DNA of 64,000 nucleotides from Sphingobium wenxiniae (GTDB taxonomy: Bacteria > Pseudomonadota > Alphaproteobacteria > Sphingomonadales > Sphingomonadaceae): positions 1 to 64,000 of the forward strand of contig NZ_VLKK01000001.1 in NCBI RefSeq assembly GCF_007830065.1, in the 5' to 3' direction. The notes beneath the pieces were generated by a model. That model worked only from the letters and a program-made list of their open reading frames with translations. It made no database searches and was not told the DNA's origin. Each line of letters opens with the position of its first letter. Position 1 is the first letter of the stretch. Positions 45,378 through 55,170 of this stretch are shown here, in pieces. Both the position numbers and the translations under genes were made by a program.

Positions 45378-47972
45378 TTACGGGCGGATGGCAGGTTCGT
45401 CATCTTGGCCGCCTCCGCCACTGCCGATCAGTGCTTGCAGGTCGATCAGGGTGCGGGCGAAGGTCAGCCCCTGTGGTCCTGCGACGAAACGCGCTTCCCA
45501 TTCGGGCGAGAACTTCTCTTTGTAGGCGCGCAGTCCTTCAAAGCCGTAAAGCGCATTGCCATGCTGGTAGAGCATCGCGCCCAGCCGCGACCAGAACGGT
45601 GCCAGCCGTCGCGCGTCCAGCCCCGAAAGGGGCGCCATGCCCAGGTTGAACCAGGCATAGCCGTGCGCCTGCCCCCATTGCATCAGACGGATGAACAGGA
45701 AATCCATCGTGCCATAGGGCATGTCCTCGCGGTGGCGCATCAGGTCTACCGACAGTTCGGATCGATCCTGCGTCTTCCAGATATTGGCGAAGGCAATGAT
45801 CTTTCCCTGCCAGCGTATGACCGCGCAATCGAAATGCGCCATATAGGCTGGATCGAAGCGTCCGACACTGAACCCTTTTTCACGATGGCGCTTGATCGCC
45901 AGCCAGTGCGCGGAAATCTCGGCCAGTTCGTCCATGATCGCAGGCAGGTCGGCGGCGGCTACGATGTCGAAGGTCGCCCCTTCGCGCATCGCGCGCCGTT
46001 CGGCATAGCGCAGCGGCTTGGCGTCCGGCCCCTCAAGGGTGAAGGCGTCGAGGGGAACATGCGCCTCTTCGCCATATTTGCTGATCTGCAACCCCAGTTC
46101 GATCGCCAGCGGCAAGGCGGCGGGACTGATCTGATAAAGCAGCAGGCGGCCCTGCGCGGCATCGGCCCGCTCGCGCAGCGTCCAGAGCAGATCGCTCCAT
46201 TCCGCTTCCGCGCCCACGGGATCGCCCATGACGATCCAGCTATGGCCGCGTATCTGATACATCAGGAACGTCCGGCCAGTGGCCGACAACAGGAAGCGCT
46301 TGTCGCCGGTAAAGGCAAGGTTGGCGTCGGCGCGCTGGGCTAGCGCCATGGCCTGTTCGCTCGGCGCGACGGCGGCATTCGCGTCCTGCCGGGCCGGTTT
46401 GGCAGGCCGGAAAAGCCGCAGGAAGGCGACGCATGTCAGCAGGATCGCCACGGCAAAGCTTGCCCGCAAAAAGCGTGACGCATCGCCGCGCTCGGCAAAT
46501 TGCCACCACAGCTCGTTATGGTAATCCACATGCTTGTAGGCGAAAAGACCGATCCAGATCGACAGGCCGACCATCACCGCGACGGTCGCCAGCCAAACCG
46601 GCGAAAAGGCTTCCGCCAACAGATGCGTTCGACGGTAAAAAGCCGGACGGGTCCATTGCAGTGCGCCTGCAATCAGGATCATGACCGCCGCTTCCTCATA
46701 ATCCAGTCCCTTGAGCAGCGAAAAGGCCGCGCCCGCGATCAACAGCAGCCGCGTCAGCCAGAAGGCCCCATCGAGCCGTCTATAGAGACCGGCCGACAGG
46801 ATCAGCAGCGCGGCGCCGACCAGGCTCCCCGCCAGATGCGATATTTCAGTAAGCGGCAGAGGGAGCAGGGTGGAGAGGATCGCGGCCCGGCCCGGCATGA
46901 TCGGCAACGATCCCGACACCAGCAACACGACGCCGCCCAGAAAGACCAGCGCACCCATCATGGTCGGCGCGAGGCCGGATGCGACGGCTCGCATGCCGAT
47001 CAGCGTGCGCGCGATGGGCCTGTGCCATCGCCTGCCTTCCTGGACCAGGACTATCGCGATGGCGACGAGCAGCGGCGCGATATAATAGATCAGGCGGTAG
47101 GCGAGCAGCGCGGCAATCAGTCCCGGGCGATCCGTGCCGGGCAGCGCGGCCAGCATCACCGCCTCGAATATGCCGATGCCGCCGGGGACATGGGTGACGA
47201 GGGCGGCGATGATCGCCAGCGTATAGCCGATGAAGAAGGTGGGCCATTGGGCGACGCCGACGCCGGGGACAAGGATGAACAGCGCGGCGCTGGCGGCGGC
47301 AAGATCGACGATGCCAATGCCGATCTGCGCCAGGATGCCCGTCGCTGGGGGAACCGGCGCGCTCCAGCCGCGCAGCCTGATGGTGCGACCGCGCGGCCCC
47401 GCCCAGGCGACCAGGCCCGCCATCGCCAGCAGCAGGACCATGCCCAGCCCTCGCAGCATCTCCGCCGATCCCGCCGGCGCGCCGCTCGCCATCATCTGCG
47501 GAAGCCACACCAGCATGGCGCCCGCCAGCACGAATACGCCGCTCCAGAAGGTCGCGCTCGCCATCGCCACCACCCGCGCGATATCGCTGAGGGTGAGACC
47601 GGCCGCACTGTAGATGCGATAGCGCGCCGAACCTCCCGTCAGCAGCGAAATGCCGAGATTATGGCTGAGCGTATAGCTTGTGAAAGACGCAAGGGCGGCA
47701 GTGCGATAGGGGAGCGGCCGGCCGATCGCCCGCAACGCCAGCACATCATATAGCGTCAGCGTCAGATAGCTTATCGCCGTCAGCCCCGCCGCCGCCAGCA
47801 GCTTGGTGATCGGCAGCGCATGCCAGGCGAGCCGAACCTGATGCAAATGAACCTCCTGCAACAGGTGATCGAGCGCCGCGAAGCCCAGCGCGGCCAGCAA
47901 CAGAACGCCGCCGACCGACAGGATCGTGCGATGCCGCTGGAGCAGGCGGGCTGCCGTCATGCCCTCGGTCAT
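45378..47972 (-). CDS. mprF: Bifunctional lysylphosphatidylglycerol synthetase/flippase
   Basis: Adds lysine to phosphatidylglycerol and moves the product to the outer leaflet, lowering negative surface charge (resistance to cationic peptides and acid). The 864 residues have about a dozen hydrophobic spans in the first 500 (e.g. SYTLSHNLGISLLTGGSARY, GGIGIFEAVMLAALPG) and a cytosolic DUF2156 synthetase domain from about 530 (YQIRGHSWIVMGDPVGAEAE, GYAWFNLGMAPLSGL). This is the LpiA form of rhizobia. It is followed upstream on the same strand by DUF2147 and VirJ/AcvB genes, which supports this role. Confidence 0.93.
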   Translation of the reverse strand: MTEGMTAARLLQRHRTILSVGGVLLLAALGFAALDHLLQEVHLHQVRLAWHALPITKLLAAAGLTAISYLTLTLYDVLALRAIGRPLPYRTAALASFTSYTLSHNLGISLLTGGSARYRIYSAAGLTLSDIARVVAMASATFWSGVFVLAGAMLVWLPQMMASGAPAGSAEMLRGLGMVLLLAMAGLVAWAGPRGRTIRLRGWSAPVPPATGILAQIGIGIVDLAAASAALFILVPGVGVAQWPTFFIGYTLAIIAALVTHVPGGIGIFEAVMLAALPGTDRPGLIAALLAYRLIYYIAPLLVAIAIVLVQEGRRWHRPIARTLIGMRAVASGLAPTMMGALVFLGGVVLLVSGSLPIMPGRAAILSTLLPLPLTEISHLAGSLVGAALLILSAGLYRRLDGAFWLTRLLLIAGAAFSLLKGLDYEEAAVMILIAGALQWTRPAFYRRTHLLAEAFSPVWLATVAVMVGLSIWIGLFAYKHVDYHNELWWQFAERGDASRFLRASFAVAILLTCVAFLRLFRPAKPARQDANAAVAPSEQAMALAQRADANLAFTGDKRFLLSATGRTFLMYQIRGHSWIVMGDPVGAEAEWSDLLWTLRERADAAQGRLLLYQISPAALPLAIELGLQISKYGEEAHVPLDAFTLEGPDAKPLRYAERRAMREGATFDIVAAADLPAIMDELAEISAHWLAIKRHREKGFSVGRFDPAYMAHFDCAVIRWQGKIIAFANIWKTQDRSELSVDLMRHREDMPYGTMDFLFIRLMQWGQAHGYAWFNLGMAPLSGLDARRLAPFWSRLGAMLYQHGNALYGFEGLRAYKEKFSPEWEARFVAGPQGLTFARTLIDLQALIGSGGGGQDDEPAIRP

Positions 47973-47979
47973 GCTGCCC

Positions 47980-48396
47980 TTACCCCTGTTGCCGAGTCCA
48001 TATCTGGCTTTTGCACAGCCAGCCGCGCAGCAGGCAACCGGATATCTTCAATCGATTGGCGTCCAGTTGCTCGATCGTTGAGTAAAAGCTGCGGCCCCTG
48101 TCGGGCACATAGACATATCCGGCCCAACGCCCCGGCCCGCGGGCGTGATAATCCCGTAGCAATTCGGTGCCAGCCAGATGGGCGACACCCGCGTCGGCGG
48201 CGTCGGCGGTCGCGGTGGCGTCAGCCCAGCGGACCCAGCCGCACAGCGCATTATGGCAGGCGCCCGTCGTGACGACCACGCTGCCATGCGGGTTGACCCA
48301 ATTCCCTTCGACCGCGCCAGCGGCAAGGGCGGTGCCGGGAAGCAGCAGCAGCAGCAGCGCGCTGGCGCCGATCGGCAAAAGGGCGAAGCTACGCAT
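47980..48396 (-). CDS. DUF2147 family secreted protein
   Basis: A 138-residue periplasmic protein. The signal peptide ends at LLLLLPGTALA (about 25). The DUF2147 core has EGNWVNPHGSVVVTTGAC and ALCGWVRWADA, then RDYHARGPGRWAGYVYVPDR and a tail SGCLLRGWLCKSQIWTR. The function of the family is not established. It is placed between virJ/acvB and mprF, 2 bases after virJ and 7 bases before mprF, so it belongs to their operon. Confidence 0.87.
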   Translation of the reverse strand: MRSFALLPIGASALLLLLLPGTALAAGAVEGNWVNPHGSVVVTTGACHNALCGWVRWADATATADAADAGVAHLAGTELLRDYHARGPGRWAGYVYVPDRGRSFYSTIEQLDANRLKISGCLLRGWLCKSQIWTRQQG

Positions 48397-48398
48397 CG

Positions 48399-49130
48399 TC
48401 ACGGCCTTGCCATGAGGTGAGCGCGCATCATCGCCGCGCGCAACGTGCCATAGACGGCATCGACATCGCCATGCAGCGGATGGCCGCCAGGCAGCCCGAC
48501 CGATTGCGCATTGCGTTGATGCAGCAATGGACACAGGCTTGACGCCTCTTCACGGCCATGGATGCACAGCAGCGGCGTCCAGGTGAGTTGACGTGCGGTG
48601 GGGAGCGCATCGGCTTCCGCCATGGCGAATGTGAAGATTTCCGACGGTGACGCCCGATATTCAACCGTTGCGCCAGGCACCACCAACGCCACCAGCGCGA
48701 TGGCCGAACGGTCGGAGGGTGGAAGGGCGCTCAGCGCGACATGCAGCATGTCCGCGCCATAGGATTGGCCGACGAGCAGCAGCCGCGCCTGTGGATTGAT
48801 CCTGCGCGCCCGTCCGATCGCTGCCTTCAACAGCGCCGTGGCGTCGGATGGGGTGCGGGTCGTGCGGAAATAGCTGAGCGAATTGACGCCGATCACTGGC
48901 ACGCCGTCGCGGACCAGTCTTGCAGCGACGCGCGGACCCATGCCAACGCGGAACCCCATGTCGCCCGACCACAGGATCGCGACCGGTGCGCCGGGTTGCG
49001 GCCGGTAATGGGCGGGGCGGATCGGCGTAAAGGGGTCGCAGCCCAGATAGCCGAGCCAGGCGAACCCCAGCAGGAGCGCCGCCAGCAGCCCGCCCGCCGC
49101 CGTCATCCATCGCTTATCCCCGCGCGTCAT
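48399..49130 (-). CDS. VirJ/AcvB-type serine hydrolase
   Basis: A 243-residue alpha/beta hydrolase, membrane-anchored at its N-terminus (AAGGLLAALLLGFAWLGYLG, 11-30), with nucleophile S123 in LLVGQSYGADML, the signature of VirJ/AcvB proteins. AcvB of Agrobacterium hydrolyses lysyl-phosphatidylglycerol in the periplasm and is encoded with the synthetase LpiA. The same pair is seen here, so I infer that this enzyme removes lysyl-PG made by the MprF protein. It lacks the extra N-terminal domain of full-length AcvB and so resembles VirJ. Confidence 0.85.
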   Translation of the reverse strand: MTRGDKRWMTAAGGLLAALLLGFAWLGYLGCDPFTPIRPAHYRPQPGAPVAILWSGDMGFRVGMGPRVAARLVRDGVPVIGVNSLSYFRTTRTPSDATALLKAAIGRARRINPQARLLLVGQSYGADMLHVALSALPPSDRSAIALVALVVPGATVEYRASPSEIFTFAMAEADALPTARQLTWTPLLCIHGREEASSLCPLLHQRNAQSVGLPGGHPLHGDVDAVYGTLRAAMMRAHLMARP

Positions 49131-49210
49131 CGATCGGACCTCCGGCCTGCCATCGCCGTCCTTCTACGCGCGCGCATCCATCGGGTCGGTGACGTTTGCA
49201 TGAACTTTAT

Positions 49211-49240
49211 GTCATGTGCCGGACAGTGCGGCGACATGAC
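49211..49240. promoter_or_regulatory. Inverted repeat in the divergent virJ / PDZ spacer
   Basis: GTCATG (49211-49216) and CATGAC (49235-49240) are inverse copies with 18 bases between. They lie in the 131-base region between two divergent transcription units, just ahead of the PDZ-RR-HK genes. Binding by the adjacent response regulator is only a guess. Confidence 0.3.
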
Positions 49241-49261
49241 GCCTTGCCTAGGAAGAATGGC

Positions 49262-49639
49262 ATGATCCGGTCGGCGCGCCCTTTCTACGCGACTGCGATG
49301 CTATTGGCATCCCTTCCGCCCCTTTTCTTGGCGGCACAACTGGCGCGCGCACCATCGGCCCCCGTCGCCATCAGCAACCGCATGGGCCTGACGCTGGGCG
49401 AAGACGACCGGCACCGCGTCGTCGTCACCAGCCTGCGCAGCGGAGGTATCGCGGATCGCGATGGCCTCGCGGTCGGAGACCGATTGACCAGCATTGCCGG
49501 TCGGCCGGTGACGGGGCTGGCGGCCGTGCGCAAACTCGTTCGTGCGCCGGGGCGCTGCGCCATCGCCCTTACACTCGATCGTCATGGCATTTCCTATCGG
49601 GCGATAATCTGGCAGTGCGGCAAGACCGGCGTCGGTTAG
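49262..49639 (+). CDS. Small exported PDZ-domain protein
   Basis: A 125-residue protein with an N-terminal hydrophobic segment (YATAMLLASLPPLFLAAQLARA) and then one PDZ domain (MGLTLGEDDRHRVVVTSLRS through GGIADRDGLAVGDRLTSIAG and VTGLAAVRKLVRA). It lacks a protease domain. It is the first gene of a plus-strand group with a response regulator and kinase, so it may be a periplasmic sensor partner; this is inferred. The start ATG 49262 precedes the hydrophobic stretch. Confidence 0.75.
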   Translation: MIRSARPFYATAMLLASLPPLFLAAQLARAPSAPVAISNRMGLTLGEDDRHRVVVTSLRSGGIADRDGLAVGDRLTSIAGRPVTGLAAVRKLVRAPGRCAIALTLDRHGISYRAIIWQCGKTGVG

Positions 49640-49652
49640 AAGGATCGCTCCC

Positions 49653-50333
49653 ATGGGTCGCAAGATTTTGCTGGTCGAGGATGACCGGACGACCGCTGAC
49701 TTCATCCTGAAGGGATTGGCCGAGCATGGCCATGTCGGCGACCATGCGGCCAATGGCCGCGACGGACTCTTTATGGCGACCGATGGCGGCTATGACGCGA
49801 TCGTCCTTGACCGGATGCTGCCGGGCATGGACGGGCTGGCGGTGCTGGGTGCGCTGCGGGCGGCGGGGATCGAAACGCCGGCGATCCTGTTGTCTGCGCT
49901 GGGATCGGTCGATGATCGGGTGACGGGATTGACCGCAGGGTCGGATGACTATCTGGTGAAGCCCTTCGCCTTCGCCGAATTGCTCGCGCGCCTCGAACTC
50001 CTGATGCGGCGGCGGGGGAGCGGCACGCATGTGGAAACGATCCTCACCTGCGCCACTCTGCGCATGGACCTTCTCAAACGCGAGGTGAAGCGCGGCGAAC
50101 GCGCCATCGACCTGCAACCGCGCGAGTTTCGATTGCTGGAATATCTGCTGCGGCATACGGACCAGGTTGTTACCCGGACGATGCTGCTGGAAGGCGTGTG
50201 GGATTATCATTTCGACCCCGGCACAAATGTCATCGACGTTCATATCAGCCGCTTGCGACGCAAGGTCGATGCGGACGGCGACCGCCCCCTGATCCATACC
50301 GTGCGTGGCGCGGGCTATCGGTTGGGCGAATGA
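49653..50333 (+). CDS. OmpR/PhoB-type response regulator
   Basis: A 226-residue regulator with a receiver domain (ILLVEDD at 5-11, phospho-acceptor D53 in IVLDRMLPGMDG, K103 in DYLVKPF) and a winged-helix output domain from about 130, with LQPREFRLLEYLLRHTDQVV and NVIDVHISRLRRKVD before HTVRGAGYRLGE. It lies between the PDZ gene and its kinase and probably regulates the divergent lysyl-PG operon. Confidence 0.94.
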   Translation: MGRKILLVEDDRTTADFILKGLAEHGHVGDHAANGRDGLFMATDGGYDAIVLDRMLPGMDGLAVLGALRAAGIETPAILLSALGSVDDRVTGLTAGSDDYLVKPFAFAELLARLELLMRRRGSGTHVETILTCATLRMDLLKREVKRGERAIDLQPREFRLLEYLLRHTDQVVTRTMLLEGVWDYHFDPGTNVIDVHISRLRRKVDADGDRPLIHTVRGAGYRLGE

Positions 50334-50343
50334 GGCGGGCAGC

Positions 50344-51717
50344 ATGATCGCAGCGTCCTCCCTGCGCTGGCTGCGCTCGTCCCACGCGCGCTTCATCGGC
50401 TTGATCCTGCTGCTGGAGCTGGTCTTTGGCGCGGCGCTATTGCTGTCGGTGACGCAACTGGTCCACGCCAGTCTGGACGCCGCTGACAATGCCATTGCGC
50501 GCGATACCCGCGATACGTTGCTGGAAATTGGACGGGAAGAAGGTGATCGGGCGCTGGCCAGCGCCGTCATCGCGCATACGCAGGACGAAAGCGACGCCAT
50601 CCTGCTGCTCGCCAGGGCCGATGGCAGCCGGATCGCAGGCAATCTTTCCGGCTGGCCTCCGGTTATTCCCCCCGATACGGCGGGGATCAAGGCGAAGCTC
50701 TATCGTATTGGCGACGCCGACCCCGCGCCCTACACGATCGCCGCTGCGCGGTTGCGGGATGGCCGTCGTCTGCTGGTGGGGGAAAGCACCGACGACAGCG
50801 ACCAGATCCGCCGGACCGTGGAGGGCGCGCTGGTGACCGCATTGCTGATGGCGCTGCCGCTTGCTGTCGTGGCCGCCTGGCTCGTGGTCCACATCATCGA
50901 TCGGCGGATCGTGCATATCGCGGCCACCGCGGCACGAGTAGGAGCAGGTGAAATCGACCGGCGCGTGCCGCTCGACGGATCGGGCGACAGTTTCGACACA
51001 TTGGGTCGCACGATCAACACCATGCTCGACCGGATTGGCGCGCTGTTGGCCGAATTGCGCACCGTCACGGACAGCATAGCTCACGACCTGCGATCCCCGC
51101 TGACCCGATTGCGGGTTCGGATCGATCGGGCGATGCAGTCGGACAACCCGATTGTCCTGCGCGAGGCGATCGACGGAATCAGCCGGGATGCGGACCAATT
51201 GCTGGCGATGCTGGCAACCGCGCTGGAGGTCAGCCGGATGGAAGCGGGGATCGGGCACGACCGTTTCGTCGCGACCGATCTGGGAGCCATGCTGATCGAT
51301 ATGAGGGAACTGTACGAACCGCTGAGCGAGGAACAGGGGCGCGCCCTGGCCGTATCCATCGACGTGCCCATAACTCTGCCGGTCCATCGCGAGCTATTGG
51401 GCCAGGCACTGGCCAACCTGATCGACAATGCGCTCAAATATGGCGCGGGGACGATGACGCTCTATCTCGCGGAGGAAGGGGATGTCGTCCTTGTCGGCCT
51501 GGCCGATGAAGGGACGGGCATAGCGCCCGAACGAGAAGCCGAGGCATTGCGCCGCTTCGGACGCCTGGACCCGGCAAGGGGTATCGCGGGGGCCGGCCTC
51601 GGCCTGTCCCTCGTTGCGGCGGTCGCCCGGATGCACGGAGGAGATGTGCGATTCGCGCGTCGCAACGACCGGTTTGCCGTGGAGATGCTGTTGAGGCGGC
51701 AGATAGGGGATATGTGA
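50344..51717 (+). CDS. Membrane histidine kinase
   Basis: A 457-residue sensor kinase. Two membrane spans (about 19-40 and 162-185) bracket a periplasmic domain of about 120 residues with no clear family. A HAMP domain (RRIVHIAATAARVGAGEIDR) is followed by HisKA with H247 in DSIAHDLRSPLTRLRVRI and a HATPase with NLIDNALKYG, DEGTGIAPE and GAGLGLSLVAAVARMHGG. It starts 10 bases after the response regulator stop and is its cognate kinase. The signal is unknown. Confidence 0.93.
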   Translation: MIAASSLRWLRSSHARFIGLILLLELVFGAALLLSVTQLVHASLDAADNAIARDTRDTLLEIGREEGDRALASAVIAHTQDESDAILLLARADGSRIAGNLSGWPPVIPPDTAGIKAKLYRIGDADPAPYTIAAARLRDGRRLLVGESTDDSDQIRRTVEGALVTALLMALPLAVVAAWLVVHIIDRRIVHIAATAARVGAGEIDRRVPLDGSGDSFDTLGRTINTMLDRIGALLAELRTVTDSIAHDLRSPLTRLRVRIDRAMQSDNPIVLREAIDGISRDADQLLAMLATALEVSRMEAGIGHDRFVATDLGAMLIDMRELYEPLSEEQGRALAVSIDVPITLPVHRELLGQALANLIDNALKYGAGTMTLYLAEEGDVVLVGLADEGTGIAPEREAEALRRFGRLDPARGIAGAGLGLSLVAAVARMHGGDVRFARRNDRFAVEMLLRRQIGDM

Positions 51718-51791
51718 TATCGCTTCGGGTGACGGGAGCCGGGCCGGGTCAACAGGGGACAAACCCTGCCCCGGCTCCCTGTCGACGGGGC

Positions 51792-51971
51792 TTACTTGGT
51801 GGCCGCCTTCGTTGCGGTCGTGGCGGTGGTCGTCGTCGTGACCTTCTTGGCAACCTTGTGCTTGGCCAGATGATGCACCGGCTTGGGCGAAGCGGTAGCG
51901 GCCGATGCGGCGAGCGGGGTTGCGAGGACGGCCAGCGATGCCAGGCTGGTCAGGATCAGGCGCGTTTTCAT
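51792..51971 (-). CDS. Small exported Ala/Thr/Lys-rich peptide (Asr-like)
   Basis: A 59-residue frame that would be missed by length cutoffs. It has a good signal peptide (MKTRLILTSLASLAVLAT then PLAASAATA, cut near 25), and a basic mature part: KPVHHLAKHKVAKKV and a tail of alternating Thr, Ala and Lys. That resembles the acid-shock protein Asr. AGGAG stands 7 bases before the ATG, on the minus strand. It lies tail-to-tail with the kinase gene. Resemblance to Asr is by composition only. Confidence 0.7.
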   Translation of the reverse strand: MKTRLILTSLASLAVLATPLAASAATASPKPVHHLAKHKVAKKVTTTTTATTATKAATK

Positions 51972-52189
51972 AATTCAACTCCTATCAAGCAGGCGGTCCA
52001 ACGTGGATCGCCTGATCCTTATGCCGGGTCCGTCCCGTCGGCAGCGTGACCGGAAGATGAACTTTTGGACAGGAGCCGCGACGGGGGGCATGAGCAAGCG
52101 CATTTCCGTCATGACGCTCATCGGGGCGGGCCTGAAAGCCTCGTGGAGAAATGACCCCGGTTGATCGCCGCAACCGGGAGCGCCTCGCG

Positions 52190-54925
52190 TCAGTTCAGCG
52201 CCCCATGGCAGTGCTTGTATTTCTGCCCGGAGCCGCAGGGGCATGGCGCATTCCGGCTGGTGTTCAGATGGGAGAACTCGTCGGACGCGGCATTGCCGAT
52301 CGGCGGGCGGGGAATGGTCGTCGTTATGCCGCCGTCCTGCCCTGCGTCGATGTCCGCGCTGTTGTCCTCGCCGGAAAAGGGGTCGATATGCGTCGTGATG
52401 AAATCGGGCAGCACGGGAAGGTCGAACTCCGGCAGCGGGGCCTGATCCAGACGAAACTGGACGCGCGCGATGGAGCCGGTCACGTCCTCGCGGATATTGC
52501 CCAACATGCGTTCGAAAAGCGCGAAGGCTTCCTGCTTATATTCGTTGATCGGCGTTTTCTGGGCATAGGCGCGCAGATGCACGACCTGGCGAAGCGCATC
52601 CAATGTGGCCAGATGCTCCTTCCAGTGATGATCCAGGCTCTGGAGCAGGATGCTCTTTTCGATCATGTGCCAGTCGGCGGTTTCTATATCCTTGATCTTC
52701 TCGGCGACCGCTTCGTCCGCCAGGGCGACGAGCCGCTCCTCGATCATTTCCGGGTCGACCGCGTCCTCGCTGAGCCATGCGTCGAAATCCGGCTCCACAC
52801 CCAGGATTTCAGCGGTCCGCGCCTTCAGCCGCTCCATGTCCCATTGTTCAGGATAGGTTCCCGGAGGGCAGGACGCGCCGACGAGATCGTTCACCGTTTC
52901 ATGCCGCATGTCGATGACGACATCGTCGACCGTATCGGCGTCCATGATGTCGGAGCGCTGTTCGTAGATGACCTTGCGCTGGTCGTTCATCACGTCGTCA
53001 TATTCGACGACCTGCTTGCGGATGTCGTAGTTGCGCGCCTCGACCTTCCTCTGCGCCGTCTCGATCGCCTTGCTGAGCCATTTGGACGGCGGCAGGGCCT
53101 CCCCATCCTCCAGGTTCGACCGGATCATCTTGGCGAACATCGTGTCCGGCCCGAATATCCGCATCAGATCGTCGTCGAGGCTGAGATAGAAGCGCGACAG
53201 GCCCGGATCGCCCTGACGGCCCGAACGGCCGCGTAGCTGGTTGTCGATGCGGCGGCTTTCGTGGCGTTCCGTCGCCAGCACGAACAGGCCGCCAGCCGCG
53301 AGCACTTCGGCCTTCTCCGCTTCGATTTCGGCATCGATGCGGGCGATGGCGGCGTCGCGCTCCGGCCCTTCGGGCATATCGCGCAATTCATCCTCGACCC
53401 GCATTTCCAGGTTGCCGCCCAGTTTGATGTCGGTGCCGCGTCCCGCCATGTTGGTCGCGATGGTGACGGCGCCCTTGCGGCCCGCCTGCGCGACGATATG
53501 CGCTTCCTGCTCGTGGAAGCGGGCGTTGAGGACGGCGTGCTTCACGCCTTCCTGATTGAGGAATTCGGACAGCATTTCGGACTTTTCGATGGAGACGGTG
53601 CCGACCAGCACCGGCTGTCCCCGCTCGGCATGGTCCTTGATCGTCTTTGCAATGCCCCGGAACTTGTCTTCCAGATTCTTGTAGAACGTATCTTCCTCGT
53701 CCACGCGCTGCACAGGGCGGTTGGTCGGGATGGTGACGACGTTCATCTTGTAGATTTCGTAGAATTCGGTCGCTTCGGTGGCGGCCGTGCCGGTCATGCC
53801 GGCAAGCTTGGGATACATGCGGAAATAATTCTGGAAGGTGATGGAGGCGAGCGTCTGGTTCTCCGGCTCGATCTGGACGCCTTCCTTCGCCTCGACCGCC
53901 TGATGCAGGCCGTCGGACCAGCGGCGGCCGTCCATCATGCGGCCGGTGAACTCGTCGATGATGACGACCTTGCCGTCCTTGACGATATAATCGATGTCCC
54001 GGCGGAACATCACATTCGCGCGCAGCGCCTGGTTCACATGATGGACGACGGCGGTATTCTCGAAATCATAGAGGTTCGCGCCCTGCAACAGCCCGGCATT
54101 TTCCAGCATCCGCTCGATCTTTTCCGTGCCGTCCTCGGTCAGCGTGACGGTGCGCTGCTTCTCGTCCTTTTCATAATCGCCCTCGTCGATCTGCTTCACG
54201 ATGGCGTCGACGGAGATGTATAGCTCCGACTTGTCGTCGGTCGGGCCGGATATGATGAGCGGCGTGCGCGCCTCGTCGATCAGGATCGAGTCCACCTCGT
54301 CCACGATGGCGAAATTGAACGGCCTCTGGACCATCGAGGCGCGGTCATATTTCATATTGTCGCGCAGATAGTCGAAGCCCAGCTCATTGTTCGTGGCATA
54401 GGTGATGTCGGCATTATAGGCCGCGCGCCGCTGATCCTCGCTAAGGTTGGGGACGATGACGCCGGTGGTCAGCCCCAGGAAGCGATAGACCTGCCCCATC
54501 CAGTCGCAGTCGCGCGACGCCAGATAGTCGTTGACGGTGACGACATGCACGCCCTTCCCTTCCAGGGCGTTGAGATAGGTCGCCAACGTGGCCACCAGCG
54601 TCTTGCCCTCGCCCGTCCGCATTTCGGCGATCTCGCCGCGGTGAAGGACGATGCCGCCGATCATCTGCACGTCATAATGGCGCTGGCCCAGCGTCCGTTT
54701 CGCCGCTTCGCGCACCGTGGCGAAGGCTTCGGGCAGCAGGTCGTCCAGCGCCGTGCCCTGCGCGAGCTGCTCGCGGAACTTCACCGTCTGGGCGGCCAGC
54801 TCCTCATCCGTCATCGCCGAGATCGTGGGCTCGAAGGCCGCGATCTGATCCACGATCCTGCCCAGCGACTTCACATAGCGGTCGTTGGACGATCCGAAGA
54901 TGGACTTGGCGAGTGCGCCGAACAT
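52190..54925 (-). CDS. secA: Preprotein translocase ATPase SecA
   Basis: The motor that drives unfolded proteins through SecYEG. The 911 residues show Walker [10 protein letters not shown] (102-110), [18 protein letters not shown], the helicase-like [14 protein letters not shown], and [18 protein letters not shown], then a C-terminal SEC-C zinc motif [14 protein letters not shown]. Length is typical for alphaproteobacteria. The start at 54925 gives [15 protein letters not shown], the family N-terminus. Confidence 0.98.
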   Translation of the reverse strand: MFGALAKSIFGSSNDRYVKSLGRIVDQIAAFEPTISAMTDEELAAQTVKFREQLAQGTALDDLLPEAFATVREAAKRTLGQRHYDVQMIGGIVLHRGEIAEMRTGEGKTLVATLATYLNALEGKGVHVVTVNDYLASRDCDWMGQVYRFLGLTTGVIVPNLSEDQRRAAYNADITYATNNELGFDYLRDNMKYDRASMVQRPFNFAIVDEVDSILIDEARTPLIISGPTDDKSELYISVDAIVKQIDEGDYEKDEKQRTVTLTEDGTEKIERMLENAGLLQGANLYDFENTAVVHHVNQALRANVMFRRDIDYIVKDGKVVIIDEFTGRMMDGRRWSDGLHQAVEAKEGVQIEPENQTLASITFQNYFRMYPKLAGMTGTAATEATEFYEIYKMNVVTIPTNRPVQRVDEEDTFYKNLEDKFRGIAKTIKDHAERGQPVLVGTVSIEKSEMLSEFLNQEGVKHAVLNARFHEQEAHIVAQAGRKGAVTIATNMAGRGTDIKLGGNLEMRVEDELRDMPEGPERDAAIARIDAEIEAEKAEVLAAGGLFVLATERHESRRIDNQLRGRSGRQGDPGLSRFYLSLDDDLMRIFGPDTMFAKMIRSNLEDGEALPPSKWLSKAIETAQRKVEARNYDIRKQVVEYDDVMNDQRKVIYEQRSDIMDADTVDDVVIDMRHETVNDLVGASCPPGTYPEQWDMERLKARTAEILGVEPDFDAWLSEDAVDPEMIEERLVALADEAVAEKIKDIETADWHMIEKSILLQSLDHHWKEHLATLDALRQVVHLRAYAQKTPINEYKQEAFALFERMLGNIREDVTGSIARVQFRLDQAPLPEFDLPVLPDFITTHIDPFSGEDNSADIDAGQDGGITTTIPRPPIGNAASDEFSHLNTSRNAPCPCGSGQKYKHCHGALN

Positions 54926-55170
54926 GCAGAATCCTGACAAAAAGAGGGCGCGTGCGTCCCGCAAGGAAGGACACATGCAGATATGCGCCGCGATTTAGGC
55001 ACGGCATGGGCTTTAGTCAATCAGACTGCATCGCCCGAAGGTATCGGAACCGGCGGATGCGGTTTTCAGCTCCGCGCGGCGTCACGCATCGACGGAACGT
55101 CACAAACCGGCGCTTTTCTATTGCCAAGTCCGTCGATGCCAATAACGGCGTTTCGCGAGAGTGAGGGGTG

